From Sphingomonas sp. R647 (GTDB taxonomy: Bacteria; Pseudomonadota; Alphaproteobacteria; Sphingomonadales; Sphingomonadaceae), in NCBI RefSeq assembly GCF_020177055.1, contig NZ_JAIQXT010000002.1, forward strand, positions 558,001 through 622,000: a DNA stretch of 64,000 nucleotides. Reading direction: 5' to 3'. Made by a program: the position numbers and the translations under genes. This document shows, piece after piece, positions 25,131-37,082 of the stretch; the stretch's first letter is position 1, and every line of letters starts with the position of its first letter. The notes under the pieces are model-generated. The model made no database searches. It was not told the origin of the DNA and was given only the letters and a program-made list of their open reading frames with translations.

Positions 25131-25259
25131 CCTCCCCCGCCAGGGGGAGGTGTCAGCGTAGCTGACGGAGGGGGAGGAAGCACGACGGATTGAGGCGATA
25201 GCACACAGCGGTCCTTCCCCTCCGTCGCCTGCGGCGCCACCTCCCCCTTGCGGGGGAGG
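25131..25259. repeat. Pair of CCTCCCCC palindromes with larger imperfect symmetry
   Basis: CCTCCCCC-GCCA-GGGGGAGG (25131-25150) and CCTCCCCC-TTGC-GGGGGAGG (25240-25259) bracket the gap between convergent hom and the next gene. Between them GACGGAGGGGGAGGAAG and CCTTCCCCTCCGTC form a further near-complementary pair. Same family as 5817-5836. Could act as a two-way transcription block. Confidence 0.8.
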
Positions 25260-25267
25260 ATTACTGG

Positions 25268-25615
25268 CTAGGGCGCCGGTTCGCGCTTGCGGACGACCTT
25301 GCCGTCGAAGCCGACACTGGCCGTCACGCCGACCATCCCGCCGCACTGCGTGAGGAACGGGCCCGATACGCCGCACTGGAACATCGTGTCCTCCAGCACC
25401 CGTGCCGTCTCGGCCGGCCGGTTGTCGACCGCGCGAGGGGTGACGAACGGGACGCGGTACTTTTTGTCCGCTTCCCGCATCGCGCAGATCGTCACCTCAT
25501 CGGGATCGTCGGTTTTCTGGCAGGGAATCGAAGCGCGCGTCTTTTCGCGATAGGTGCGGATCGCGGCATCGTCGGCACCGGACTGGAATGCGAGGGCAAG
25601 CAGCAACAGGGACAT
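25268..25615 (-). CDS. Small secreted protein with four cysteines
   Basis: 115 residues. A short hydrophobic N-terminus (MSLLLLALAFQSGA) could be a signal or anchor. It then carries SIPCQKTDDPDEVTICAM, with Cys spaced for a disulphide, and two more Cys in MFQCGVSGPFLTQCGG. GGAGG eight bases before ATG 25615. Looks like a conserved sphingomonad hypothetical; function unknown. Transcribed toward hom, downstream of the RlpA-like gene. Confidence 0.75.
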   Translation of the reverse strand: MSLLLLALAFQSGADDAAIRTYREKTRASIPCQKTDDPDEVTICAMREADKKYRVPFVTPRAVDNRPAETARVLEDTMFQCGVSGPFLTQCGGMVGVTASVGFDGKVVRKREPAP

Positions 25616-25671
25616 GGCATCGGACCTCCCGGTGCGACGATAGCATGGACCTTACGTACCCGAAACGGGAA

Positions 25672-26079
25672 TTACTCGGCGGTGGTAGTTTCCACCGTGT
25701 CCGCCAGCGCAATCTCGACCACTGCGCGGCCCCTGCGGACGATGCCCAGCTCGCGCGCGGCGGCTTCGGACAGGTCGAGAATGCGGCTCTTGTGGAACGG
25801 TCCGCGATCGTTGACGCGGACGATCACGCTGCGCCCGGTCGACGGATCGGTCACGCGCAGCCTCGTGCCGAAGGGCAGGCTGCGATGTGCGGCGGTCATA
25901 CCATCGGGGTTGAAGCGTTCACCGCTGGCAGTGCGGTTGCCGGCATGGGCGTCGCCATAGAAACTGGCCATGCCGCTCGCGAGCACGCTGGACGCGGGGG
26001 CAGGGGCGGCAGGCGCAGCATCCTGCGCCGCGACGGGCGCGGCGGCGATCAGCAAACTGCCAGCAATGAATCCCCGCAT
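25672..26079 (-). CDS. RlpA-like double-psi beta-barrel protein
   Basis: About 135 residues: signal peptide MRGFIAGSLLIAAAPVAAQ, an Ala/Pro-rich linker, then the RlpA domain with ASFYGDAHAGNRTASGERF, TAAHRSLPFGTRLRVT and VRVNDRGPF, whose Asp matches a catalytic residue of RlpA lytic transglycosylases. No C-terminal SPOR domain, so it would not be recruited to septal glycan in the usual way. ATG 26079 is chosen for the signal peptide over the frame open to 26133. Follows gyrB on the same strand. Confidence 0.87.
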   Translation of the reverse strand: MRGFIAGSLLIAAAPVAAQDAAPAAPAPASSVLASGMASFYGDAHAGNRTASGERFNPDGMTAAHRSLPFGTRLRVTDPSTGRSVIVRVNDRGPFHKSRILDLSEAAARELGIVRRGRAVVEIALADTVETTTAE

Positions 26080-26118
26080 GTCCCGGCCCCTCGTTCGGAC
26101 CGGCTGTGAAACAGAGAC

Positions 26119-26146
26119 GGCGCCGGACGGCAATCCGTCCAGCGCC
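26119..26146 (-). terminator. Terminator-like hairpin after gyrB
   Basis: On the minus strand GGCGCTGGACGG pairs with CCGTCCGGCGCC (one wobble) around a 4-nt loop, 21 bp after the gyrB stop. The T-run after it is weak, so termination may be partial and the RlpA-like gene may receive read-through. Confidence 0.5.
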
Positions 26147-26166
26147 GCGCTGTTTGGATTCTGCGA

Positions 26167-30371
<4,205 letters not shown>

Positions 30372-30454
30372 CGATGCTCCGGTTCTTCAACAGCCTTCGA
30401 TACGCACGCGATCTGAAAAAGTTCAGCCGCTGGTACTTGGCACAAGTTGAGCGT

Positions 30455-31519
30455 TCACGTCTCGTCGAGCGTCCCGCGCGTAACGCGATAGTGGTGGAGC
30501 GGGCCCGGCATGTTCACGAAGAGGTCTGGCTCGGTACCCGTCATCCACACCTGCCCCCGCCCGGCCAGCCGATCGAACAACGCCGCACGGCGCGAAGGAT
30601 CAAGATGGGCGGCGACCTCATCGAGCAGCAGGATCGGCGCGCGACCGATGCGCGCCGCGACCAATTCTGCATGGGCAAGGACGATGGCGAGCAGCAGCGC
30701 CTTTTGCTCGCCGGTCGAGCAGAGATGGGCAGGCTGTCGTTTGGACAGATGAATGACCGCCAGGTCCTGACGATGCGGCCCGACCAATGTGCGCCCCGCA
30801 GCTGCATCACGCGATCGGCCCGAGCGCAGGCGCGCCGCGAGGTCGCGGGCGTCGTCGCCCTCGATTGCCAGGCCCGCGCGTGCGAATGGGCCTTCCGGCT
30901 GTCCGGCAAGGGCTTCGGCAAGCTGGGCCACGGTGTCGCGGCGCGCGGTGTCGATCGCTGCGCCATGCTCGGCCATGCGCGCTTCAAGCGCGGTCAGCCA
31001 ATCGGGATCGGCGGGTTCGTCCGCGCCGAGCAGACGGTTGCGCTCGCGCATCGCGGCTTCGTAGCGCGCGCTGTGATGCGCGTGGCCGGGGGCAAGCGCG
31101 AGAGCCAGTCGGTCGAGGAAACGCCGCCGCTCGCTTGCCGGTTCGGCGAACAGGCGGTCCATCGCAGGTGTGAGCCACAGCACCGTCAACCATTCGCCGA
31201 GCGAGGTTGCAGCGGCAGTGGCGCCATTGACCCGCACGATTCGACGTTCAGGCGCTGTGGCCTGCGTGCCGGTGCCGATCTCGACCTCAGCGTCAAGTTG
31301 CGCCGCTACTCCGAACCCGCCGGCCCCGCCCTGCCGCGCCACTTCGGTCAGCGGTGCGCGGCGCAGCCCGCGGCCAGGGGCGAGCAGTGACACCGCCTCC
31401 AGCACATTGGTCTTCCCCGCGCCATTGTCCCCCGCCAGCACGACGAAGCCCGGCCCGGGGGTCAGGATCGTATCGCGATGATTGCGGAAGTCGGTCAGGA
31501 CGAGGCGGGTGAGGGCCAT
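30455..31519 (-). CDS. recF: DNA replication and repair protein RecF
   Basis: 354 residues, an SMC-like ATPase that with RecO and RecR loads RecA at gaps. Walker [10 protein letters not shown] near the N-terminus, signature-like [12 protein letters not shown], and Walker [15 protein letters not shown]. Normal length. In many bacteria recF directly follows dnaN; here about 1.85 kb with three genes separate them. Confidence 0.95.
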   Translation of the reverse strand: MALTRLVLTDFRNHRDTILTPGPGFVVLAGDNGAGKTNVLEAVSLLAPGRGLRRAPLTEVARQGGAGGFGVAAQLDAEVEIGTGTQATAPERRIVRVNGATAAATSLGEWLTVLWLTPAMDRLFAEPASERRRFLDRLALALAPGHAHHSARYEAAMRERNRLLGADEPADPDWLTALEARMAEHGAAIDTARRDTVAQLAEALAGQPEGPFARAGLAIEGDDARDLAARLRSGRSRDAAAGRTLVGPHRQDLAVIHLSKRQPAHLCSTGEQKALLLAIVLAHAELVAARIGRAPILLLDEVAAHLDPSRRAALFDRLAGRGQVWMTGTEPDLFVNMPGPLHHYRVTRGTLDET

Positions 31520-31572
31520 CGCTGCGCCTTAGCGGTCCCGCTCGCCGCGCGATAGCGTCCGCGCGGCAAGTG

Positions 31573-32322
31573 CTAGATGCCGACGAGGCCCTTGTCGCGC
31601 AATTCGGCCTGTGCCGCGCGGTACAGCGCCGGGTCGCCGATATTCAGCCGCGCACGAACGGCATCGAGCGGTTCGGCGAGCAACAGTTCATAATCCTCGC
31701 CCGACAGCCAGCGCGCGACCTTGCCGTGGCGATAGCCTTCGCGCACCGCCTTGGCGAAGCTGCGCGATCCGGTCACGCGCAGGCTCTTGAGCGCGGCGCC
31801 AAGCGCGATGAACGCCCAGCCCAGGCCGCCGGTCTGCGCGTAGGAGAAAGCGACGAGGCACGCTTCACCCAGCGGCTCGTCGGCCTGATAGCCGGTAATG
31901 ACGTGCCAGATGTCGTGGACGTCGCGCTCACGCCGGCCATACCATGCGTGCGGATGCTCGATCCCGCGCTCGACATCGGCATCGGCATAGCTGACATCGG
32001 CCAGCCCCTGCGCCGAATAGCCGGTGCGGTCGAGGAAGGCGCGATAGGCCGCACCGACGCTGCCCGCAGGCAGCGAATCGAGCCAAGCGCGGTCGGAGAA
32101 TTTTTCGGCGAGTTCGGTGCGGCGGTAGGCGATCCGCCCGCCTTCGGGGGTGGTGAGCAGCCTGCGGTAGTTGCGGGCGAGCGTGTCGCCGTTCAGCGCG
32201 CGCATGATGCGGAACACCTGCACCGTATCATCGCCATTGGCGAGCAGGCGGCGCAGCGCGGCCAGCGCCGTCCCCCATTCGCGCCTGCGGGGTTTGCTCC
32301 AGTCGATTGCTTGCGTCGCCAT
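31573..32322 (-). CDS. Coq4-family protein, ubiquinone biosynthesis
   Basis: 249 residues. The Coq4 hallmark HDxxH with upstream Arg/Asp is present in RRERDVHDIWHVITGYQADEPLGE. Eukaryotic Coq4 organises the ubiquinone complex and has been linked to C1 decarboxylation-hydroxylation of the ring; bacterial homologues occur in Alphaproteobacteria. ATG 32322 lies 14 bp from the nearest of the operator-like palindromes shared with the divergent XRE regulator gene, so it may be repressed by that protein. No other ubi genes lie nearby. Confidence 0.85.
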   Translation of the reverse strand: MATQAIDWSKPRRREWGTALAALRRLLANGDDTVQVFRIMRALNGDTLARNYRRLLTTPEGGRIAYRRTELAEKFSDRAWLDSLPAGSVGAAYRAFLDRTGYSAQGLADVSYADADVERGIEHPHAWYGRRERDVHDIWHVITGYQADEPLGEACLVAFSYAQTGGLGWAFIALGAALKSLRVTGSRSFAKAVREGYRHGKVARWLSGEDYELLLAEPLDAVRARLNIGDPALYRAAQAELRDKGLVGI

Positions 32323-32335
32323 AGGCCGTCCTTAC

Positions 32336-32450
32336 TGACAGAGTTGTCAATAAGCCATTACCGGTCGCAGTGCAAGCATGACAAGAGCTCTTGACAAGGG
32401 CCTCGCCGCTATGACAAGAGCTCTTGTCATATGGACAAGACCTCTGGACA
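32336..32450. promoter_or_regulatory. Cluster of four operator-like palindromes
   Basis: Between divergent coq4-like and XRE genes: TGACA-GAGT-TGTCA (32336-32349), TGACAAGAGCTCTTGACA (32379-32396, one mismatch), the perfect 20-bp ATGACAAGAGCTCTTGTCAT (32411-32430), and a degenerate half-site pair TGGACAAGA...CTCTGGACA (32432-32450). The shared half-site is TGACAAGAG. The two best sites are centred exactly 33 bp apart, about three helical turns. A TTGACA at 32391-32396 overlaps the second site. Most likely binding sites for the adjacent XRE protein, giving autorepression. Confidence 0.8.
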
Positions 32451-32456
32451 GCATTT

Positions 32457-32669
32457 GTGAATAATCGGCTCAAGATCCTGCGTGCCGAGACGGACTTGAG
32501 TCAGGGCGACCTCGCCCGGCTGCTCGGCGTCTCGCGTCAGACGATCAATGCGGTCGAGACCGACAAATATGACCCCAGCCTGCCGCTGGCGTTGCGGATG
32601 GCGAAAATCTTTGGAGTGGCAGTCGATGAAATTTTCCTCGATGACTGGATCGCACCCGAACGTGACTGA
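32457..32669 (+). CDS. XRE-family HTH regulator (YozG-like)
   Basis: 70 residues, almost entirely a Cro/CI-type helix-turn-helix: RLKILRAETDLSQGDLARLL, GVSRQTINAVETDKYDPSLP, LALRMAKIFGVAVDEIF. Proteins of this short class usually sit next to a small membrane protein gene and repress their own operon. GTG 32457 is chosen because it gives the family start (NNRLKILRAE) seven bases after the last palindrome; the frame open to TTG 32424 would run through the operator. Its 3' end overlaps the six-TM gene. Confidence 0.9.
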   Translation: MNNRLKILRAETDLSQGDLARLLGVSRQTINAVETDKYDPSLPLALRMAKIFGVAVDEIFLDDWIAPERD

Positions 32670-33318
32670 ATTCACGCGCGCGCAACGCTGGCGGCGGCAT
32701 GCCGTCGAAGCGCTGATCGGCGGCATTATCGGTGCTGGATTTGGTTTCAGTGTCGCCATGTTTGTCGACAAGACCGGGTTCGAGCGCTGGACGATTGCCG
32801 AGCTCGCGTCGCTCGGCATCGGCTTCATGCTGTTGTTCATGGGCGGTTTCGTACTGGTGATGAGCGCGTCGGAGCAGCGCTGGCGCCGACTTGTGGCGTT
32901 CCGCCAGCCGGGCAGCGAACCGCCGGACCGCGACTCGATGTTGGCAATCCGCCGTCAGGGCGTGATCATCGCGCTGTCCGGCCCGATCCTTGCCGCCCCG
33001 CCGATCCTGGCGCATCTCGGCCTGGGCGCTGATGCACGCGCGATCAGCGCGGCGGCAGTGCTCGCGGCGCTAGCGGGGCAGACCTGGCTGAACTGGCGGC
33101 TCTATCGCACGAGCGATGAGCTGATGCGGCAAGTGTCGCTGCTGGCTGGCGCGGTGTGTTTCTGGGGTGCGCAACTCGCGCTGTTCATCTGGGCGACGCT
33201 GGCGAAGCTGGGCTTGGTCGCCGATGTCGACAGCTGGACGCTGCTAACGCTGGTGATGGCACTGTATCTGGTTGTATCGACCTGGATCGGCTTTCGGCGC
33301 GGGCTGGGGCAGCTCTGA
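32626..33318 (+). CDS. Six-TM membrane protein coupled to the XRE regulator
   Basis: About 230 residues with six hydrophobic helices, for example LIGGIIGAGFGFSVAMF, ASLGIGFMLLFMGGFVLVM and LLTLVMALYLVVSTWIGF. No catalytic motif seen. ATG 32626 has GGAG eight bases upstream and overlaps the regulator by 44 bp. ATG 32641 and GTG 32662 are alternatives, and the last gives a tidier 8-bp overlap. The pairing of a tiny XRE repressor with a membrane partner recurs in many bacteria, but the job of the membrane protein is unknown. Confidence 0.75.
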   Translation: MKFSSMTGSHPNVTEFTRAQRWRRHAVEALIGGIIGAGFGFSVAMFVDKTGFERWTIAELASLGIGFMLLFMGGFVLVMSASEQRWRRLVAFRQPGSEPPDRDSMLAIRRQGVIIALSGPILAAPPILAHLGLGADARAISAAAVLAALAGQTWLNWRLYRTSDELMRQVSLLAGAVCFWGAQLALFIWATLAKLGLVADVDSWTLLTLVMALYLVVSTWIGFRRGLGQL

Positions 33319-33333
33319 TCGCAGCCGGGCGGC

Positions 33334-33360
33334 GGGAGGGCGGGGCTGTCCCGCCCTCCC
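33334..33360. terminator. Two-way hairpin between convergent genes
   Basis: GGGAGGGCGGG (33334-33344) pairs perfectly with CCCGCCCTCCC (33350-33360) around a 5-nt loop, between the six-TM gene and dnaN, whose 3' ends face each other. There is no T-run on either strand, so it may be Rho-assisted or an RNA 3'-end stabiliser. Confidence 0.6.
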
Positions 33361-33366
33361 GAACCG

Positions 33367-34470
33367 TCAGACGCGCATCGGCATCAGCACGTAGAGCGCA
33401 GGCGACTTGTCATTCTCACGAATCAGCGTCGGCGCAGCGGCGTCTGCGAGGTGGACTTCGACCAGGTCACTTTCGATCTGGCCGAGAATGTCCATCAGAT
33501 AGCGCGAGTTAAACCCGATCTCGAACGGCTGCGCGGCATATTCGCCGGGAACGTCCTCAGCCGCGGTGCCGTTGTCGGGGCTGGTCACCGAAAGGGTGAT
33601 CCGGTCGCGGTCGAGCGCCATCTTCACCGCGCGGGTCTTTTCCGTCGCGATGGTCGAGACGCGATCGACGCCCTGCATGAAGCTCTTGGGGTCGATCTTC
33701 AGGATCTTGTCGTTCCCGGTCGGGATGACGCGGCTGTAATCGGGGAAGGTGCCGTCGATCAGCTTCGAGGTCAGGATCGCGGCGCCCAGGTCGAAACGAA
33801 TCTTCGATCCCGACAGCGACACGCCGACCGATCCGTCGACCTCGTCGAGCAGCTTGCGCAGCTCGGCCACGCACTTACGCGGGACGATGACGTCGGGCAT
33901 CGCTTCGGCGCCTTCCGGACGCGGCACGGTGACACGGGCGAGGCGGTGGCCGTCGGTCGCTGCAGCCTTCAGCATGTCGTCGGCGACGTGCAGGAAGATG
34001 CCGTTGAGATAATAGCGCGTCTCTTCGGTCGAGATTGCGAATCGGGTCTTGTCGATGATCTGCTTGAGCGTTTCGGCGGGCAGCTCGAACACGGTGGGCA
34101 GTTCGCCCTCCGCAATCACCGGGAAATCGTCGCGCGGCAGCGTGCCGAGTTCGAATTTCGCGCGGCCGGCATTGATCTTGATCTTGCCGTCGGCCGCGGT
34201 CAGCTCGACCTGCGACCCTTCGGGCAGCTTGCGGGCGATGTCGAACAGCGTGTGCGCGGGCACGGTGATCGCGCCTGCCTGATCCACCGCTGCCGGGACG
34301 GTTTCGTCGATCTGCAGGTCGAGATCGGTTGCCATCAGGCGGAGCGATCCGTCCAGCGATGCCTCGATCAGCACGTTGGACAAGATGGGGATGGTATTGC
34401 GCCGCTCGACCACCGACTGGACGTGGCTGAGGCCCCGAAGGAGCGTGGCGCGTTCGATCGTCGCTTTCAT
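33367..34470 (-). CDS. dnaN: DNA polymerase III sliding clamp (beta)
   Basis: 367 residues. Homodimeric ring that tethers polymerase to DNA. The N-terminus MKATIERATLLRGLSHVQSV, the central RFAISTEETRYYLNGIFLH and the C-terminal ALYVLMPMRV match the clamp fold and length. No dnaA gene precedes it: the upstream neighbour is an outer-membrane protein gene. So this dnaN is not in the classical dnaA-dnaN pair, and whether oriC is close cannot be told from this window. Confidence 0.96.
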   Translation of the reverse strand: MKATIERATLLRGLSHVQSVVERRNTIPILSNVLIEASLDGSLRLMATDLDLQIDETVPAAVDQAGAITVPAHTLFDIARKLPEGSQVELTAADGKIKINAGRAKFELGTLPRDDFPVIAEGELPTVFELPAETLKQIIDKTRFAISTEETRYYLNGIFLHVADDMLKAAATDGHRLARVTVPRPEGAEAMPDVIVPRKCVAELRKLLDEVDGSVGVSLSGSKIRFDLGAAILTSKLIDGTFPDYSRVIPTGNDKILKIDPKSFMQGVDRVSTIATEKTRAVKMALDRDRITLSVTSPDNGTAAEDVPGEYAAQPFEIGFNSRYLMDILGQIESDLVEVHLADAAAPTLIRENDKSPALYVLMPMRV

Positions 34471-34555
34471 GTGTATTCCAAACCCCCGGGCGGACGCCCA
34501 TAATCAACTGACGGCGCCCGAATTGCCGTCGGAAGTTCGAGATATCCTTAACGTG

Positions 34556-34587
34556 AAAAAGGGCTGGAGCAAGCCGCTCCAGCCCTT
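34556..34587 (-). terminator. Terminator of the outer-membrane barrel gene
   Basis: On the minus strand AAGGGCTGGAGC pairs with GCTCCAGCCCTT around a 5-nt loop and runs into TTTTT (34560-34556). It lies 30 bp after the stop at 34618 and just before the dnaN promoter region, insulating dnaN. Confidence 0.88.
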
Positions 34588-34617
34588 CCCCTCATTCATT
34601 TGTGGACGGCAGTCCGC

Positions 34618-35274
34618 TCAGAAGCGGAAGCCGACGCCAACTGCGACCTGATGACGGTCGGTGTCGATGTCGAAATCCTCGGTGATCGCGCCGTTGCGAT
34701 ACTCGAAATTCGCGTTCGAATAGTTCGAGTAGCGATATTCGAGCTTGGCGTAGCTGTTGGTGCCGATCGCCTTCTCAACGCCTGCGCCGATGCGCCAGCC
34801 GTCCAGCTCGAAATTCTCGCGCAGTTCGGTCGTGCCGTCGGTCGCGAGCACGTTCAGGCGGGCGTTGGTGTAGCCGCCCTTGGCGTAGATAAGCGTGCTC
34901 GGCGAGGCGAGAACGCCGGCGCGCACGCCGACATAGATGTCGCGGCCGGCGCCGACTTCACCAAAGCCGAAGAAGTTGGGATCGGTCGAACGCGACTCGA
35001 CCTTGCCGGTCGAATCCGACAGCTCGGCCTCAACGCCGACCACTGCGCCGCCGACGCCGATGTCATAGCCCAGCTCGACGCCATAGAGGAAGCCGTCGAC
35101 ATTCTGGTCGTCGCCATCAATGTCGCTGTCCTCGCTGCTGCCCGGGCGCAGGATGTCATAGCCGCCAACGACGCCGGCGCGGAGGCCGGTGAAGGTCGGA
35201 TCGGTGTCCTGGGCGAAGGCCGGGGTGGCGATCATGGTGGATGCGGCCAGCGCGGCTGCAATTGCGATACGCAT
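34618..35274 (-). CDS. Outer-membrane beta-barrel protein (opacity porin type)
   Basis: 218 residues. Signal peptide MRIAIAAALAASTMIATPAFAQ, then amphipathic strands typical of an eight-stranded barrel, including LRAGVVGGYDI, YAKLEYRYSNYS and a C-terminal HQVAVGVGFRF with terminal Phe for BAM insertion. AAGGAG precedes ATG 35274 at good distance. Resembles the barrel at 38448-38912. Probably abundant; individual function unknown. Confidence 0.88.
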   Translation of the reverse strand: MRIAIAAALAASTMIATPAFAQDTDPTFTGLRAGVVGGYDILRPGSSEDSDIDGDDQNVDGFLYGVELGYDIGVGGAVVGVEAELSDSTGKVESRSTDPNFFGFGEVGAGRDIYVGVRAGVLASPSTLIYAKGGYTNARLNVLATDGTTELRENFELDGWRIGAGVEKAIGTNSYAKLEYRYSNYSNANFEYRNGAITEDFDIDTDRHQVAVGVGFRF

Positions 35275-35407
35275 TACTGAAACTCCTTAACTCAACCCGT
35301 TCACGGGTCGGGGGCTCTAATGACGCTGCGCCGCACAAGTTGCATGAACGTTGGATAAACACGGAAAACCGTTGCTTTTGTGCCACAGGGCACTCAATCA
35401 GTTGGCG

Positions 35408-36034
35408 ATGCGCAAGGGACGGGATTTCATCGCACGACATGGCGAGACGGTGTTCAACGCCGCACGCCGGTTGCAGGGCGAGCATCTGCACACGCCGCTG
35501 ACCCGCGCCGGCTTCGCGCAGGCAGACGAGATGGGGCAGGCGCTGGCGACGCTGCTCGGTCGGGCGCCTGCGCTGATGCTGTGGGCATCCGATACCGGCC
35601 GCGCGCTGCAGACGCTGGCGGTGATCGCCGAACATCTGGAACTCGACTGGCACGCCGCGCGGCATGATCCGCGGCTGACGGAGATCGGCATGGGCAGCTG
35701 GGGCGGGCGCTATTACGCCGATCTGATAGCGGGCGACCTTCCGGTCGTCGCCCCGACCGGGCTGCTCCATCCGGCGCCCGATGGCGAAACCTATCCGGAG
35801 ATTGCGGCGCGCGTTTCCGCCTGGCTTGCCGACACGCATGAAGATCCGGGCGATCGGCTGATCATCATGCATGGCATTTCCAGCCGCGTGCTGCGTGGCG
35901 TGATGACTGGGCAGGGCGGGCATGCCGAGTTTGCGGCCCCGATCTCGTCCGGCCTGCCGCAAGGATCGGTGGTGATGATCGAGGGCGGGGAAGAGACCGT
36001 GGTCCACCTGGGCAGCGGACGGGCGCCGGCATGA
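35408..36034 (+). CDS. Histidine phosphatase family protein
   Basis: 208 residues. The catalytic RHG motif is in FIARHGETVFNAARRLQG, with the second His in RLIIMHGISSRVLRGVM and the Glu region in RLTEIGMGSWGGR. It resembles phosphoglycerate mutase/CobC-like phosphatases, but the substrate is not evident. ATG 35408 starts three residues before the first strand; the frame open to 35351 adds an unconserved stretch. The stop overlaps the next ATG (ATGA). Confidence 0.88.
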   Translation: MRKGRDFIARHGETVFNAARRLQGEHLHTPLTRAGFAQADEMGQALATLLGRAPALMLWASDTGRALQTLAVIAEHLELDWHAARHDPRLTEIGMGSWGGRYYADLIAGDLPVVAPTGLLHPAPDGETYPEIAARVSAWLADTHEDPGDRLIIMHGISSRVLRGVMTGQGGHAEFAAPISSGLPQGSVVMIEGGEETVVHLGSGRAPA

Positions 36035-36495
36035 TCGCGCTCCTTCTCGCCATGTCCCTTGCTGCGCAGGAGCAGGGCCGCGAGTCGCTCGGGGTGTTCG
36101 ATAGCTGGGGCGCGTTTCGCGACGCGGGCCCCGCCCGCTGCTACGCGATCGGGCAGCCGGTGCGGGGCGGGGCGGGTGCGTTTGCCAGCATCGCCAATTG
36201 GCCCCGTTCGCAGGCGCGCAATCAGGTTCATGTGCGGCTGAGCCGCGCGCGTGATCCGCGCGCGAAGGTGACGCTGGCGATCGGCGAGCGCCGCTTCGAG
36301 CTGATCGCCGGGGCCAGCGACGCGTGGGCGCCGGATGCCCGCACCGACCGCGCCATCGTCGCGGCGATTCGATCGAGCCGTTCGATGAGTGTCGAGAGCG
36401 TCGCGCGCGGCGGCGGGGCATTCGCCGATGTCTATGCGCTCAAAGGCGCGGCGACCGCGATCGACGCGGCGGCAATGGGCTGCGCGCGGCGTTAG
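36031..36495 (+). CDS. Secreted protein resembling IalB family
   Basis: 154 residues: short signal (MIALLLAMSLAAQ), then SLGVFDSWGAFRDAGPARCYAIG, which recalls invasion-associated locus B proteins of Alphaproteobacteria, where a Trp and Cys follow the first strand. The second Cys is near the end (AAMGCARR), so a long-range disulphide is possible. Coupled by ATGA to the histidine phosphatase gene. The family call is moderate; the function is not known. Confidence 0.65.
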   Translation: MIALLLAMSLAAQEQGRESLGVFDSWGAFRDAGPARCYAIGQPVRGGAGAFASIANWPRSQARNQVHVRLSRARDPRAKVTLAIGERRFELIAGASDAWAPDARTDRAIVAAIRSSRSMSVESVARGGGAFADVYALKGAATAIDAAAMGCARR

Positions 36496-36520
36496 CCGGG
36501 CGCAGCCCCCGCTGCCATTT

Positions 36521-36922
36521 TTACTGCTGCCCGCCAGGGGTCGGGCTGGCGGCCGGTGCGGGGACGGCGGCCTGCGGCCCATCACGCACCGCGACGATTG
36601 CTGCCTGAACCTTGTCCTTCACCGCCGGATCGGTCTGAGCCAGTGTCGCGATCTCGTTGAAGCGACCGGTGTCGAGACCCGCGCCGGTAACGGCCTCCGT
36701 CATCTTTGTAGTCTTGTCCGCCGCAGGGATCGACGCGTCTTTGGTCACTGCATCAGCGGCGAGCGCTGCCCGGGCGAATTTGGTCACTTCCTCGTCAGTC
36801 ACTGGCGTCGGGGCCGCGGTCTGGGCCTGGGGTGCGGGGGCCGCCGGCGGCGTCGTCTGCGCGATGGCGGGGGTGCCGAACAGAACGCCGGCGGCTAGCG
36901 CTGCGTGGGTCAGGGTGATCAA
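36521..36922 (-). CDS. Secreted DUF4168-like protein
   Basis: About 133 residues. Signal peptide ([18 protein letters not shown]), Pro/Ala linker, then [19 protein letters not shown] and [20 protein letters not shown], the pattern of DUF4168 helices. The start is probably TTG 36922, because GGAG lies eight bases upstream and the signal peptide begins there. The frame open to 37048 has no better start. Convergent with the IalB-like gene and divergent from rlmN. Confidence 0.7.
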   Translation of the reverse strand: MITLTHAALAAGVLFGTPAIAQTTPPAAPAPQAQTAAPTPVTDEEVTKFARAALAADAVTKDASIPAADKTTKMTEAVTGAGLDTGRFNEIATLAQTDPAVKDKVQAAIVAVRDGPQAAVPAPAASPTPGGQQ

Positions 36923-37082
36923 GTTACTGCTCCAATTGGTTGCATTCAAAGGCGTCAAAGGACGCGCATGCGCCAAAGTTCCCGACGGGGGACCCCGATC
37001 GCAACCCTTCCTCGGTAAGCCGTGGCTGCCCCGGGATAGGCGGGGCATGGAAATCTGCCGTCACTTCGGCTATATGCGCGCA

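Noticed and set aside
32391-32419. TTGACA as the -35 box of the XRE promoter
   Set aside because: No acceptable -10 at 16 to 18 bp spacing; the hexamer is explained as part of the palindrome.
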